64,000 nucleotides of DNA from an uncultured Selenomonadales bacterium (GTDB lineage: Bacteria > Bacillota > Negativicutes > Acidaminococcales > Acidaminococcaceae), in assembly GCA_900315925.1 (NCBI GenBank), contig ONAV01000020.1, positions 21,795-85,794 of the forward strand, in the 5' to 3' direction. The notes under the pieces are model-generated. The model saw only the letters and a program-made list of their open reading frames with translations. It was not told the origin of the DNA and did no database searches. Position 1 is the first letter of the stretch. Every line of letters begins with the position of its first letter. Shown in pieces: positions 18,846-27,573 of this stretch. The position numbers and the translations under genes were made by a program.

Positions 18846-19469
18846 TCAACTCACATGGCAATCCAGTAAACCGCGCAGGCGGAGCAGGGCTTTGCGCCTT
18901 GTCTTCCGTACAAAGCGGGGTGAGCAGCCTAAGCGGGCTGCAATCTCGTTTATGGTTTCCTGACGGAAATAATATGACTGGATCACGGTCTGTTCATTCC
19001 GGTTCAGGTGCTGAATCGCGTCCTGTACCGTTTGGGCATATGCGTTCTGCAACAGGCAGGCTTCCGGTTCCCCGTGGGGGGGCGCAGAAGGCGAGCCGGT
19101 ATCGCCGGAACTGTTTTCGGGCGAGCCGGTATCGGGGGTGAAAGAGGACGCGTCTTCCTTACTGCGCCGGTATTCCATTCGATGAACGCTGTTAATGAGG
19201 TCACATTTGATAACCTGCTTGATCAGGGCAGGAATCTCCTCATCGGGAACCCCTCCGGAGTAACTCATAATAAACTCCACTAAGGCAAGAGAGGCAATGC
19301 TGCGGACTTCGTCTTTCCCCAGCCAGCCCACAAAATAAGATACCTTGCCAAACTGGTCGACAATCGGCTCCGCGGTGGCACATGTCCGCCGTACAGCCTG
19401 CGTGTCTCCCTGTTGGGCAAGGTAAATTTCTTCGTTCCAGGGGAACTTTCTCAATGCTGAAAAATCCAC
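18846..19469 (-). CDS. RNA polymerase sigma factor, sigma-70 family
   Basis: GTG 19469 with AAGGAG upstream gives 207 residues. Region 2-like sequence (GKDEVRSIASLALVEFIMSY, VIKCDLINSVHRMEYRR) and a clear region 4 (LNRNEQTVIQSYYFRQ, ETINEIAARLGCSPRFVRKT) are present. A Ser/Pro/Gly-rich insert of about 40 residues separates them. It diverges from an amidase-DUF1659-DUF2922-YvrJ group. A sigma factor next to DUF1659/DUF2922/YvrJ genes is a recurring Firmicutes arrangement as I recall it. It may drive the divergent genes; no promoter consensus could be derived here. Confidence 0.85.
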   Translation of the reverse strand: MDFSALRKFPWNEEIYLAQQGDTQAVRRTCATAEPIVDQFGKVSYFVGWLGKDEVRSIASLALVEFIMSYSGGVPDEEIPALIKQVIKCDLINSVHRMEYRRSKEDASSFTPDTGSPENSSGDTGSPSAPPHGEPEACLLQNAYAQTVQDAIQHLNRNEQTVIQSYYFRQETINEIAARLGCSPRFVRKTRRKALLRLRGLLDCHVS

Positions 19470-20017
19470 GGAAGGGATTCGCTCCTTTCTTTAAAAATAT
19501 ACTAAATAATTTATTCCGGAATACATGGTTATTATACCATAAATCGCTATAGATGTCCAGCAAAAGCTGTTAAAATTTATTTCACATATTATTCACAATT
19601 AAAGTAAAATTTGAGAGTTTCACATAAAAAGTGCAGAATTTATAAAAATAAATTCACACTTTATTCATAATTTCGCAAAAAATTACTTGATTTTTTTAAA
19701 AATATGTGAAACTGGCCGATACATTCCAAGTAAATTCCAAGTTATTTAAAATTAAATTTAGAAATTCAGAAAAACATAAAGAATTTTTCACCAGTTTTTT
19801 TCAAAAAAATTTTAAAAAAACGGAAAAAATGGTTCCGTTTTTTCGGGCTCGCGGGATTATATAAGTGAAAGGGAAAACAGGAAACAAGGATTCCGGTGAC
19901 AGCTCGTCTGTCGGTGCAAAATCGTATGGAATTCCTGTAACCTGATCGCAAAAAATATAATCGGCCGCGCAAAAAATAATCAGCGCTGCCGGAAAAACGA
20001 AAAGGAGAGAATGAATT
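19470..20017. promoter_or_regulatory. A+T-rich divergent control region
   Basis: No gene is seen in this 548-bp gap. It holds TTTCACATATT (19580-19590), TTCACAATT (19592-19600), TTTCACATAAA (19618-19628), TTCACACTT (about 19663) and, inverted, AATATGTGAAA (19701-19711). The first and last form an 11-bp perfect inverted pair 110 bp apart. Dense A/T follows. It separates the sigma gene from the amidase and could be a control region or an origin. AAAAGGAGAG precedes ATG 20018. Confidence 0.5.
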
Positions 20018-20659
20018 ATGGTAGTGGAGAACCCTGTTGTGATTACGGAAAATGAATTATTTGAGCTGGCGAAGCAGGCCCGGGGCCGCATCACCGCAAT
20101 CTATCTGCACTGGACCGCCGGACACTACGGCCAGGTGTTTGACGATTACCACCTGTGCATCGACCAGGACGGTACCGTGTATGCCACCTGCGACGATCTG
20201 TGCGAACGCAAGGCGCACACCTGGATGCGGAACAACGGCACCATCGGCATCGCCCTGTGCTGCGGTTACGATGCGGAATGCGAACTGCCTGCCGCCGTCA
20301 GCGCCAAGACGGCGTGGGGTGCTACGGGCCCCGGCGAATACCGGGATCCGTATCAGGCCATGGTGGATGGGGGAACGGAACCGCCCACGGCGATTCAGAT
20401 CGAAGTACTGGCCAAGATCGTGGCCATTCTCTGCAAGACGCTTCGGATTCCCAACAGTTCCGAACGGGTGATGACTCACTGTGAAGCTGCCTTCCGTGAC
20501 GGTTACGGTCCCGGCAGCGGCGACCCGGAAACCAAATGGGACCTGTGGTTTCTGCCGGACGATGCCCGGCATGGCCGGCTCTTTCCCGGCGGTTTCCTGA
20601 TCCGCGGCAAAGCGGCGTACTATCTGTGGGATATGAATGAGACCAAGAAAGCGGCGTAG
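20018..20659 (+). CDS. N-acetylmuramoyl-L-alanine amidase (Amidase_2/PGRP fold)
   Basis: Predicted zinc ligands are H31 (YLHWTAG), H154 (MTHCEAA) and D175 (ETKWDLWF), with the usual spacing of the T7-lysozyme/PGRP amidase family, which cleaves the lactyl-amide bond of peptidoglycan. There is no signal peptide, as in phage endolysins. Length (213 residues) is that of a lone catalytic domain. Its neighbours are DUF1659, DUF2922 and YvrJ genes, but no holin is recognised; the YvrJ protein has a short hydrophobic segment. Confidence 0.88.
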   Translation: MVVENPVVITENELFELAKQARGRITAIYLHWTAGHYGQVFDDYHLCIDQDGTVYATCDDLCERKAHTWMRNNGTIGIALCCGYDAECELPAAVSAKTAWGATGPGEYRDPYQAMVDGGTEPPTAIQIEVLAKIVAILCKTLRIPNSSERVMTHCEAAFRDGYGPGSGDPETKWDLWFLPDDARHGRLFPGGFLIRGKAAYYLWDMNETKKAA

Positions 20660-20979
20660 TGATTGCTATGGGGATGAAGATAAGAAGGAGACACAGCCGG
20701 GACAGACCGGTTGCGCCGGTGCAACGCATCGGTGATTGTAAATCAGACGGATTTGTTCTGCGGTGAAAATTTTTCTGAGTAACCGCAGTGCAGATACAGC
20801 GGGCGCGTGAAGCGGCATGCGGCAGAATCGTAGGGCCTGCAGATGTAAGCCGGGTGAGCGGTAAGACCCGCACGGGGAGCGGAGCAACCTGTCTGCGGCG
20901 CAGCGCATCGTTCAGCAATGTGTGGCGGCCGGTTGCGACGTACCCGACATAAATGAAACCTGAAAGGAGGTGAAATACA
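20660..20979 (+). other. Intergenic gap, no supported gene
   Basis: The 320-bp gap contains only a 32-codon frame near 20668 without a ribosome binding site. Several short GC-rich inverted repeats are present (for example around 20710 and 20870) but none ends in a T run. AAAGGAGG belongs to the next gene. Confidence 0.5.
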
Positions 20980-21204
20980 ATGGCAGCTGTGATGAATGTA
21001 ATTAAACGTACCTTATCCATTTCCATCCTGCGCGGGCAGGACGTGGATGGCAATCCCGTAACCAAAAGCTACGTCTATTCCAATGTGAAACCGGATGTGG
21101 AACCGGAGAAACTGCTGGCGGTAGGCAAAGCCCTGGGCGGTCTGTTCGATAATGACATTACCGGACTGAACGTGGTGGAACGGGCCACTCTGGCAGAAGA
21201 GTAA
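20980..21204 (+). CDS. DUF1659 domain protein
   Basis: The 74-residue protein matches the DUF1659 pattern: RTLSISILRGQDVDGNPVTKSY followed by ALGGLFDNDITGLNVVE. DUF1659 proteins are small, of unknown function, and are usually paired with DUF2922 proteins, as here. AAAGGAGGTG precedes ATG. Confidence 0.85.
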   Translation: MAAVMNVIKRTLSISILRGQDVDGNPVTKSYVYSNVKPDVEPEKLLAVGKALGGLFDNDITGLNVVERATLAEE

Positions 21205-21246
21205 AAGACGGAAATCGTTAACCCCTCCTTCCCCCGCGAAGTCTAC

Positions 21247-21281
21247 GGCGGCATCCTGCAAGATTTCTTGCAGTCGCCGCC
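21247..21281 (+). other. Strong hairpin between DUF1659 and DUF2922 genes
   Basis: GGCGGC and CCTGCAAG on the left pair with CTTGCAG and GCCGCC on the right, with a short internal mismatch. No T run follows, so it looks like an RNA processing or stability element and not a terminator. Confidence 0.5.
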
Positions 21282-21351
21282 TAAAAGATTCGCGATGGGG
21301 CAAACAAAACGTGTGAAGAATTTGAATGAGTAAGTCAAAAAGGAGGAGAAT

Positions 21352-21573
21352 ATGACTTCTGATACCGATCTGGATTTGATCTTTAAGAACGCGACTGGTA
21401 AAAAGGTGGTTCTCAACATTGAGGAACCCAAGTCCGGCTTAACGAAGGCGGAAATCGACGCCGCCATGCAGGTAATCGTTGACAGCAATGTTTTCGCTAC
21501 CAGCGGCGGCGACATCGTGGAAGCCGTGGGCGGCCGTCTGCGTACTACTACGCTGGATCCCATTGCCGCGTGA
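21352..21573 (+). CDS. DUF2922 domain protein
   Basis: The 73-residue protein (LIFKNATGKKVVLNIEEPKSGL, AEIDAAMQVIVDSNVF) fits DUF2922, the usual partner of DUF1659. AGGAGGAG precedes ATG. No function is known for the family. Confidence 0.85.
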   Translation: MTSDTDLDLIFKNATGKKVVLNIEEPKSGLTKAEIDAAMQVIVDSNVFATSGGDIVEAVGGRLRTTTLDPIAA

Positions 21574-21591
21574 TGAAACGGGGGTCGCGAC

Positions 21592-21759
21592 ATGGAGACC
21601 ACGGAAGTGTTCAGCTTCATTAAAGACTTCGGGTTCCCGGTAGTGCTGAGCTGGTTTTTGCTGGTGCGTATGGAAAACAAACTGGCAAACCTGACGGAGG
21701 TCATCGGGGAGCTGAGCTGCAACATCGCCGCCATGCGCGGCGATGTTGTAAAAAAGTAA
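21592..21759 (+). CDS. YvrJ family protein (55 aa)
   Basis: METTEVFSFIKDFGFPVVLS followed by WFLLVRMENKLANLTEVI matches the small YvrJ family: an N-terminal hydrophobic helix and a short amphipathic tail. It lies 18 bp after the DUF2922 gene, completing the DUF1659-DUF2922-YvrJ set. The hydrophobic helix next to an amidase leaves a holin-like role possible but unproven. The last codons form a perfect 11-bp inverted repeat (21721-21747). Confidence 0.82.
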   Translation: METTEVFSFIKDFGFPVVLSWFLLVRMENKLANLTEVIGELSCNIAAMRGDVVKK

Positions 21760-21777
21760 AAACCGGGCATTGTTTTC

Positions 21778-21814
21778 ACTGCGGTCTGTCAGAAATGGCA
21801 GGCCGCAGTTTTTA
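21778..21814 (+). terminator. Repeated intrinsic terminator, copy B
   Basis: Same stem as the copy at 10829 with CAGAAATGG loop side and T run. It ends the YvrJ operon and directly adjoins the duplicated leader module. Confidence 0.85.
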
Positions 21815-21963
21815 TATTTTTCTTTTATAACACTAAATAGTTTCTAATTTATAAACAATTTTCTTGTTCTTTTGTATTATAATTTAAATGGGGAATTATA
21901 TGCAGTTGGATATTTTTTCCCTTTGATATTAAAGATAGCATATCACCGGAGGTGGCGTGTGCG
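21812..21963 (+). promoter_or_regulatory. Duplicated promoter/leader module, copy 2
   Basis: About 90% identical to 11672-11817, including a TATAAT within TGTATTATAATTTAAATGG and the GGAGGTGG ribosome binding site. The likeness continues 10 codons into the coding region and then stops abruptly. Confidence 0.8.
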
Positions 21964-24900
21964 ATGAAGAAATATATTTCTGTTTTGCTGGCAGAGGAAC
22001 AAGCGAAGAAACATTACGTACCAAAGATCGGATCGATTGGTATGGTTATCTTTACCGTGCTGTGGGTCGTACTGTCCCTTTTTGCGTTTTATTGCACCGG
22101 GGTTGAGGCTGCGGTGCCAAAACCGGAGGAAATCAGCGGGGAATATCATTATTATGCAGAAACTACCGATGGTAATACATTTATTCCTAACGATTCCGGT
22201 ACCGTAAAAATTGTAGCTCGGGGAAATACATTGTATATGATTGGAGATGAAGAGTATCCGTCAGCTTATAATGCGCAAACGGGTACTGCACGTTGGTCTT
22301 TTCACGATGTTTTGCCCAGAACTTTAAGTCTAAGATTCAGCAAAGGCGCTGATGGTAAGGTACACGCTTCTGGAACCTATACTTACGCCAGTAAAACAGG
22401 TCATCGATATTCGTATTCTGTTAACGTAACACAAACCCGTTCCCTGGGAAGCGCGCCGGCTGCACCAGCCAATAAACCGCAGCCGAAAAATACTGTTCCG
22501 CAGAAGCAGAAAAAATCTGATTCTGCAAAATCAGGTACAAGCCAGCAAAAGAAAACCACAAAGCAATCAGATAGTGACAGTGACAAGCATGATTCGGCAG
22601 ATAATGACGGACATTCCCAACAGCAAGATTCGGAATATGATGATCGTAACGATCTGCCTGCAACAGATGCCGGTAAAGCGGCTGCGGCGGTAGGAACAGC
22701 CCTTGGGGGCGCCCTGTTGGGTGCTGCCGGTGGTGCATTTGGTGGAGCTGCTGGTAGCGCTGCGGGCGGTGCTGCCGGAAGTGCAGGCGGAGGTTATGGC
22801 CCAAGCGAGGGCGGTTATGGCCCCGAAGAAGGCGGTTATGGCCCCGAAGAAGGCGGTTATGGCCCGGATGAAGGTGGTTATGGTCCGGAAGAAGGCGGCT
22901 ATGGTCCGGAAGAGGGCGGTTATGGTCCGCCCGAAGGAGGCTATGGCCCGCCAGAAGGCTTTGGCAATTTAGAAGATGCCGGTGTAGAAAGCAACGAGAC
23001 TGGTGATGATTTCGAAGATACAGGCGCTGAAACCGAAGAGCCTGGAGCTGAAACCGAAGAGCCTGGAGCTGAAACCGAAGAGCCTGGAGCTGAAACCGAA
23101 GAGCCTGGCGATGAATTCGAAGATTCCGGTGATGAAGGCGAAGACTCCGGTGATGAAGGCGAAGACTCCGGTGATGAAGGCGAAGACTCCGGTGATGAAG
23201 GCGAAGATTCCGGTGATGAAGGCGAAGATTCCGGTGATGAAGGCGAAGATTCCGGTGATGAAGGCGAAGACTCCGGTGATGAAGGCGAAGACTCCGGTGA
23301 TGAAGGCGAAGACTCCGGTGATGAAAGCGAAGACTCTGGCAATGAAGACGAAGACCCCGGTGATGAAAGCGAAGATTCCGACGATGAAGGCGAAGACTCC
23401 GATGATGATCACGAAGACGCTGGTGAAGAACGCGACGAGTCCGATGATGATTACGAAAACGCCGATGAAGAACGCGACGAGTCCGGTGATGATTACGAAG
23501 ACGCTGGAGGAGGAAGCGAAGAATCTGGTGAAGATTACGAAGACACCAGCGCGAATCAGGACGACTCCGGCGACGATTACAACGAGCCCGTTACTGATCC
23601 CGGAGATGTAAGCGAAGACGGAGAGCAAACGGAAGCAATGGAAACCGCAGAAGAAGAACCTGCAGATGGCAACATGCCAATGGAAGCGCCTCCGGATAAT
23701 ATGAGCGTTGCCGATGACGGCAGTATCCGCATCACAACGCCTGACGGGGAAACCATGGTCTACACCCCGAATGAAGATGGTTCATACAACATCCCGACCA
23801 AGACGGAAAGCGGGCTAAAGATAGTTGATTCGGACAGGAATGAGATAGAGCCGGGGCAGACCATGTCAGCGGAGGATGTTCAGTCTACCGCCCAGTGGTT
23901 CAAGGACCACGAGGAGGAACAGCGTGCAGAGCGTGCCGCGGAAGACGCGCGGCAGCAGGAAGAACGGGACCGTCTGGCGTCGGAGAATGCCGCATGGCAG
24001 GCAGAACAAAGCAGGATCAACAACCAGAAGTCCTGGCTCACTAAGGAACTGGAAGAAGAAAAGGAGTGGAAGGAAAAAAACTACGACCGTTTGCAGCATG
24101 TTGAGAAGATGCGTGATAAATACGCCCAAGGTGATAAATCCCTTAGTGAAGATGAATTGAAAAGGGTCATGAAAAAGACCCAATTGAAAAAGAATCAAGC
24201 CATCCACATGAGAGAAGGAGGAGAATACGAACAGGAAGCAGCGGAATGGGACAATAAAGTTATAGCCGCAGAGGGAACAAAATTTGTGGTGGATCAGACA
24301 GTCAACGCCTATGGTATGCTGACACATGACCCGGTGCTACCCAGAGTATATAACGCCGCAACAAACTACACAGAGACCTTGACAGACGCATACGTGAATA
24401 ATAAAAGCATGACAAAAGCGTTCGTCAAAGCAACGGTAGACACTACTATCGATTTGGTAGTAGATAAAGGGGAAAATTTCGGTTTCAAGGCTGCCGTTGC
24501 CAGTAACACTGTTGGTAGTGGATTAAAACGGGTGAATGATAATCTGTATAATGGCCGGAAACTGACAGATGGCGTCGGTGGCTCGCTGTTGCAAGGCTCG
24601 CTGACGGGTCTTGTTTCCGGAGGTGCAAGCACGCTGATCAAAGTGACCAAGGATACGCCTTTGGATATAGAACTTGGCGGCCCCGACCATAGTAAAATTT
24701 GGAATCTTTCCAATTTATTCGGCTCAACCCCGGATCCGAAAATTAAGGGTGGCAGCATGGATGCGGATGTACCGACCGGAAAGATGAATACGGATGTGGA
24801 GACCGGCGTATCCAAACCGAGAACGACTACGGATATGGATTCTGGCGCACCTAAACCGAGAACGACTGCAGACGCGGATAACGCTGTACCGAAGACGAGA

Positions 24901-26808
24901 ACAGACGCAGACAACAGCGCAACCAAGACAAGAACAGACGCGGACAACACTTCATCCAAGACGAGAACAGACACGGACAACACTACATCCAAGACGAGAA
25001 CGGACACGGATAACACTACATCCAAGACGAGAACAGACGCGGACAACACTTCGTCCAAGACGAGAACGGACACGGACAACACTGCATCCAAGTCGAGAAC
25101 AGATACAGAAAACACTACGTCCAAGTCGAGAACGGACACAGAGAACACTTCGTCTAAGACGAGAACGGACACAGAGAACACTTCGTCTAAGACGAGAACG
25201 GACACAGAGAACACTACGTCCAAGTCGAGAACGGACACAGAGAACACTACGTCCAAGTCGAGAACGGACACAGATAACACTACGTCCAAGTCGAGAACGG
25301 ACACAGATAACACTGCATCCAAGTCGAGGACAGACACGGACAACACTACATCCAAGACGAGAACAGACGCGGACAACACTTCATCCAAGACGAGAACAGA
25401 CGCGGACAACACTTCATCCAAGACGAGAACAGACACGGACAACACTACATCCAAGACGAGAACAGACACGGATAACGCTACATCCAAGACGAGGACAGAC
25501 GCGGATAACGCTACATCCAAGACGAGGACAGACGCGGATAACAGTTCATCCAAACCGAAAACAGGCGGCGCGGAATCCAAGAAAACAAGTATTGCCGAAC
25601 GGCGTCTCGGCAAAGGCACGTCCAAGACAAATCAGTCCGAGGCGGATATTAAACAACAGTTAAGCGAAGAATTGCAGGGCCAACGGGCCATGAACGAGGT
25701 GCGTAAGCTGCATAAAATCAGTGAGAAGATGGCCTCGATGGAGAAAGCGAACCCGAAGGGTTACCAAAACGATCCGGAGTACCAGAAGCTGTCTGAACAG
25801 TTCGATTCTCAGGCCAGGACCGTACGTGAAAATAAACTTTCCATTCAGCGTATGAATCTACTTCAGGGCAAGACGGGCACTGACTTGCGGAGTCGATACA
25901 ATAAGTCGGATATTGCGTACGAGCAAGAAGTGCTCAGAGAGCGTAATAAATCCCTTGCGGAAGAATACGGGCTGAGCCCTGATCAGATTGGCGATTTTAA
26001 CGTGACGTCCAAGAGGATAGAGGATAAACTTGCAGGCGGGATGGCCGGTAACGATACGGATACCTCCCCGAACGTAAAAGTGCTCTCTGCCGGGGAAAAT
26101 GATCCCATCAAGACGGTAGATTTCACACAGGTAGATGGCGATCATCATCTGGCCAGGGCCATTTATAAGGTAGAACACGGACGGTATCCGAAGACAGCGG
26201 CAGAATATGACGAGGCCTTGCGGTTGAAGCAGACGCGCGACTTTACGAATGTGAGCGTGCGACCGACCGATACGCACCAATACCGTCATAATCCGGATGC
26301 ATATATGGGAAGCAGCAAAGGCGATGTGAATAAAGTATTGCATCCGGAGATAAATGGAACGCCGGAGAAAGGCACGGGCGTATATAACGAGATGACGGCC
26401 ATTAATAAACAGGGTAAACCCTTAAAGCTGCATCATGAGCAATATGCCGAGGCCCAGAGACTAAAGAAGCAATTGGATACAGATACAACGCTGAGCGAAG
26501 CCGAAAGAACAGATCTTGGAAAGAGAATCAAAAATTTGAAGAAAGAGTCGGCCAACAACCATTTCGAAAGCGTTCGTACCACTGCGAAAGAGTTTAACGT
26601 AATCGAGAAAATAAACCAAGATAACATAAAGAAAGGACTGAAGGATGGACTGAGCAAGGAAGCCAGACAAATCGGCGAGTGGGCCAATAAGGTAGCAAGA
26701 GGTGAAATGGATCCTGGCGAATACAAGAGTCGTGTAGAGGAGGCGTTTGGTTCAGAAGAAAACGCGCTGAGGATTGTAGCAAGAGGTTTCAGGGACACTA
26801 ATTTATAA
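21964..26808 (+). CDS. Giant exported repeat protein, copy 2 (intact, about 1614 aa)
   Basis: ATG 21964 follows GGAGGT; an in-frame GTG lies at 21952. The first 10 residues are the MKKYISVLLA signal of the 11818 family; after that the sequence switches to the leader of copy 1 (VLWVVLSLFAFYCTGVEAAV), so the N-terminus is chimeric. Then follow the N-terminal domain, a Gly/Ala zipper-like stretch (22672-22797), GGYGPEE heptads, GDEGEDS acidic heptads, a charged coiled coil (about 23880-24200), TRTDTDNTTSK 11-residue repeats, and the His-rich C-terminal domain (25690-26808: DGDHHLARAIYK, RHNPDAY, LHPE, LHHEQY, NNHFES). Architecture resembles large surface or polymorphic-effector proteins; enzymatic activity is inferred only from clustered His/Asp/Asn. 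Confidence 0.82.
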   Translation: MKKYISVLLAEEQAKKHYVPKIGSIGMVIFTVLWVVLSLFAFYCTGVEAAVPKPEEISGEYHYYAETTDGNTFIPNDSGTVKIVARGNTLYMIGDEEYPSAYNAQTGTARWSFHDVLPRTLSLRFSKGADGKVHASGTYTYASKTGHRYSYSVNVTQTRSLGSAPAAPANKPQPKNTVPQKQKKSDSAKSGTSQQKKTTKQSDSDSDKHDSADNDGHSQQQDSEYDDRNDLPATDAGKAAAAVGTALGGALLGAAGGAFGGAAGSAAGGAAGSAGGGYGPSEGGYGPEEGGYGPEEGGYGPDEGGYGPEEGGYGPEEGGYGPPEGGYGPPEGFGNLEDAGVESNETGDDFEDTGAETEEPGAETEEPGAETEEPGAETEEPGDEFEDSGDEGEDSGDEGEDSGDEGEDSGDEGEDSGDEGEDSGDEGEDSGDEGEDSGDEGEDSGDEGEDSGDESEDSGNEDEDPGDESEDSDDEGEDSDDDHEDAGEERDESDDDYENADEERDESGDDYEDAGGGSEESGEDYEDTSANQDDSGDDYNEPVTDPGDVSEDGEQTEAMETAEEEPADGNMPMEAPPDNMSVADDGSIRITTPDGETMVYTPNEDGSYNIPTKTESGLKIVDSDRNEIEPGQTMSAEDVQSTAQWFKDHEEEQRAERAAEDARQQEERDRLASENAAWQAEQSRINNQKSWLTKELEEEKEWKEKNYDRLQHVEKMRDKYAQGDKSLSEDELKRVMKKTQLKKNQAIHMREGGEYEQEAAEWDNKVIAAEGTKFVVDQTVNAYGMLTHDPVLPRVYNAATNYTETLTDAYVNNKSMTKAFVKATVDTTIDLVVDKGENFGFKAAVASNTVGSGLKRVNDNLYNGRKLTDGVGGSLLQGSLTGLVSGGASTLIKVTKDTPLDIELGGPDHSKIWNLSNLFGSTPDPKIKGGSMDADVPTGKMNTDVETGVSKPRTTTDMDSGAPKPRTTADADNAVPKTRTDADNSATKTRTDADNTSSKTRTDTDNTTSKTRTDTDNTTSKTRTDADNTSSKTRTDTDNTASKSRTDTENTTSKSRTDTENTSSKTRTDTENTSSKTRTDTENTTSKSRTDTENTTSKSRTDTDNTTSKSRTDTDNTASKSRTDTDNTTSKTRTDADNTSSKTRTDADNTSSKTRTDTDNTTSKTRTDTDNATSKTRTDADNATSKTRTDADNSSSKPKTGGAESKKTSIAERRLGKGTSKTNQSEADIKQQLSEELQGQRAMNEVRKLHKISEKMASMEKANPKGYQNDPEYQKLSEQFDSQARTVRENKLSIQRMNLLQGKTGTDLRSRYNKSDIAYEQEVLRERNKSLAEEYGLSPDQIGDFNVTSKRIEDKLAGGMAGNDTDTSPNVKVLSAGENDPIKTVDFTQVDGDHHLARAIYKVEHGRYPKTAAEYDEALRLKQTRDFTNVSVRPTDTHQYRHNPDAYMGSSKGDVNKVLHPEINGTPEKGTGVYNEMTAINKQGKPLKLHHEQYAEAQRLKKQLDTDTTLSEAERTDLGKRIKNLKKESANNHFESVRTTAKEFNVIEKINQDNIKKGLKDGLSKEARQIGEWANKVARGEMDPGEYKSRVEEAFGSEENALRIVARGFRDTNL
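22795..22963 (+). repeat. GGYGPEE heptad repeat, copy 2
   Basis: About eight 21-bp units encode GGYGPEE, GGYGPDE or GGYGPPE, matching the array at 4681 in consensus but not in number. Confidence 0.9.
23110..23340 (+). repeat. 21-bp GDEGEDS acidic repeat
   Basis: Ten or more nearly identical 21-bp units encode GDEGEDS. Preceding 24-bp units encode GAETEEP. The consensus differs from the acidic array in copy 1 although position and period agree. Confidence 0.9.
24890..25560 (+). repeat. 33-bp TRTDTDNTTSK repeat
   Basis: About twenty 33-bp units encode an 11-residue Thr/Asp/Ser/Lys repeat. It occupies the place of the NAGEPTGRT array of copy 1, between the coiled-coil part and the C-terminal domain. 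The Thr/Ser richness suits an extended stalk. Confidence 0.9.
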
Positions 26809-26847
26809 AGACGGAGTGTCGGGAAGGTTGGTTAGATGAGGTGAGCT

Positions 26848-27573
26848 ATGTACTGTAAGAATTGTTTCCGGCAGTTGCCGGACGGAGCGCGGTTTTGCAA
26901 GTATTGCGGACAACCGGTAGCAGCACAGCCGCAGCCCGGACAAAACCAAAAGAGAAATCCGCAGCCGCAACAAAATTATCCGCAGCAAGGTTACGGGCAG
27001 CCGCAAAACTATCCACAGCAAGGCGGAAGACAGCAATCCCCGCAACAGAATAGAGGACAGCAGGGGTATGTGCAGCCACAACAAGGCTATCCACAACAAC
27101 AGGGCTATCCCGAGCAGAATTATCCCCAGCAGGGTTACGGACAACAGCAGGGCTATCCACCCCAAGGTGGAGGGTATCAAGATTATTCGCAACAGGGGTA
27201 TGGCCAACAGCAAGGATACCCTCAACAAGGTTATGCACAACAAGGATACGGGCAGCAACAGGGCTATGGACAACCACCTGCCGGGGAAAACGTGCCGCCC
27301 AGGAAACTGTCCCTGATGGCGCAGATCAAGGCAGGCGTGATGGACATTATCCGTCACCCGGCCAAACTATTGCCGACCATTATTTTGTCGGTGATCTGGA
27401 TGGTGATTTCTTATCTGATGGCCATGGGCAAAGACACGGCCGTGGTTAAGTGGATTAATACACTGACCTATGCCAGCGGCGGTATGTATGGCGGATCGTT
27501 GGGCGCGGCCGGCTGTCATTGTGGGCGGGAAAGAACCCGTTTGCCCGGGACGCAAACGGGCAAAGCCTCATGA
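26848..27573 (+). pseudogene. Zinc-ribbon, Q/Y-rich membrane protein, copy 2, N-terminal part (frameshifted)
   Basis: Paralogue of the intact 374-residue protein at 8428. The zinc ribbon ([19 protein letters not shown]), Q/Y-rich array and first hydrophobic helices are present. At 27513/27514 seven bases (ATTGTTC in copy 1) are missing after GGCCGGC, so the frame shifts and ends at 27573 in unrelated residues. Downstream codons continue intact in another frame. It lies 39 bp after the giant gene. The truncated product would keep the ribbon and about two helices. Confidence 0.85.

Noticed and set aside
14424..21760. Complete prophage
   Set aside because: No integrase, terminase, portal, capsid or tail gene and no attachment repeats were found.
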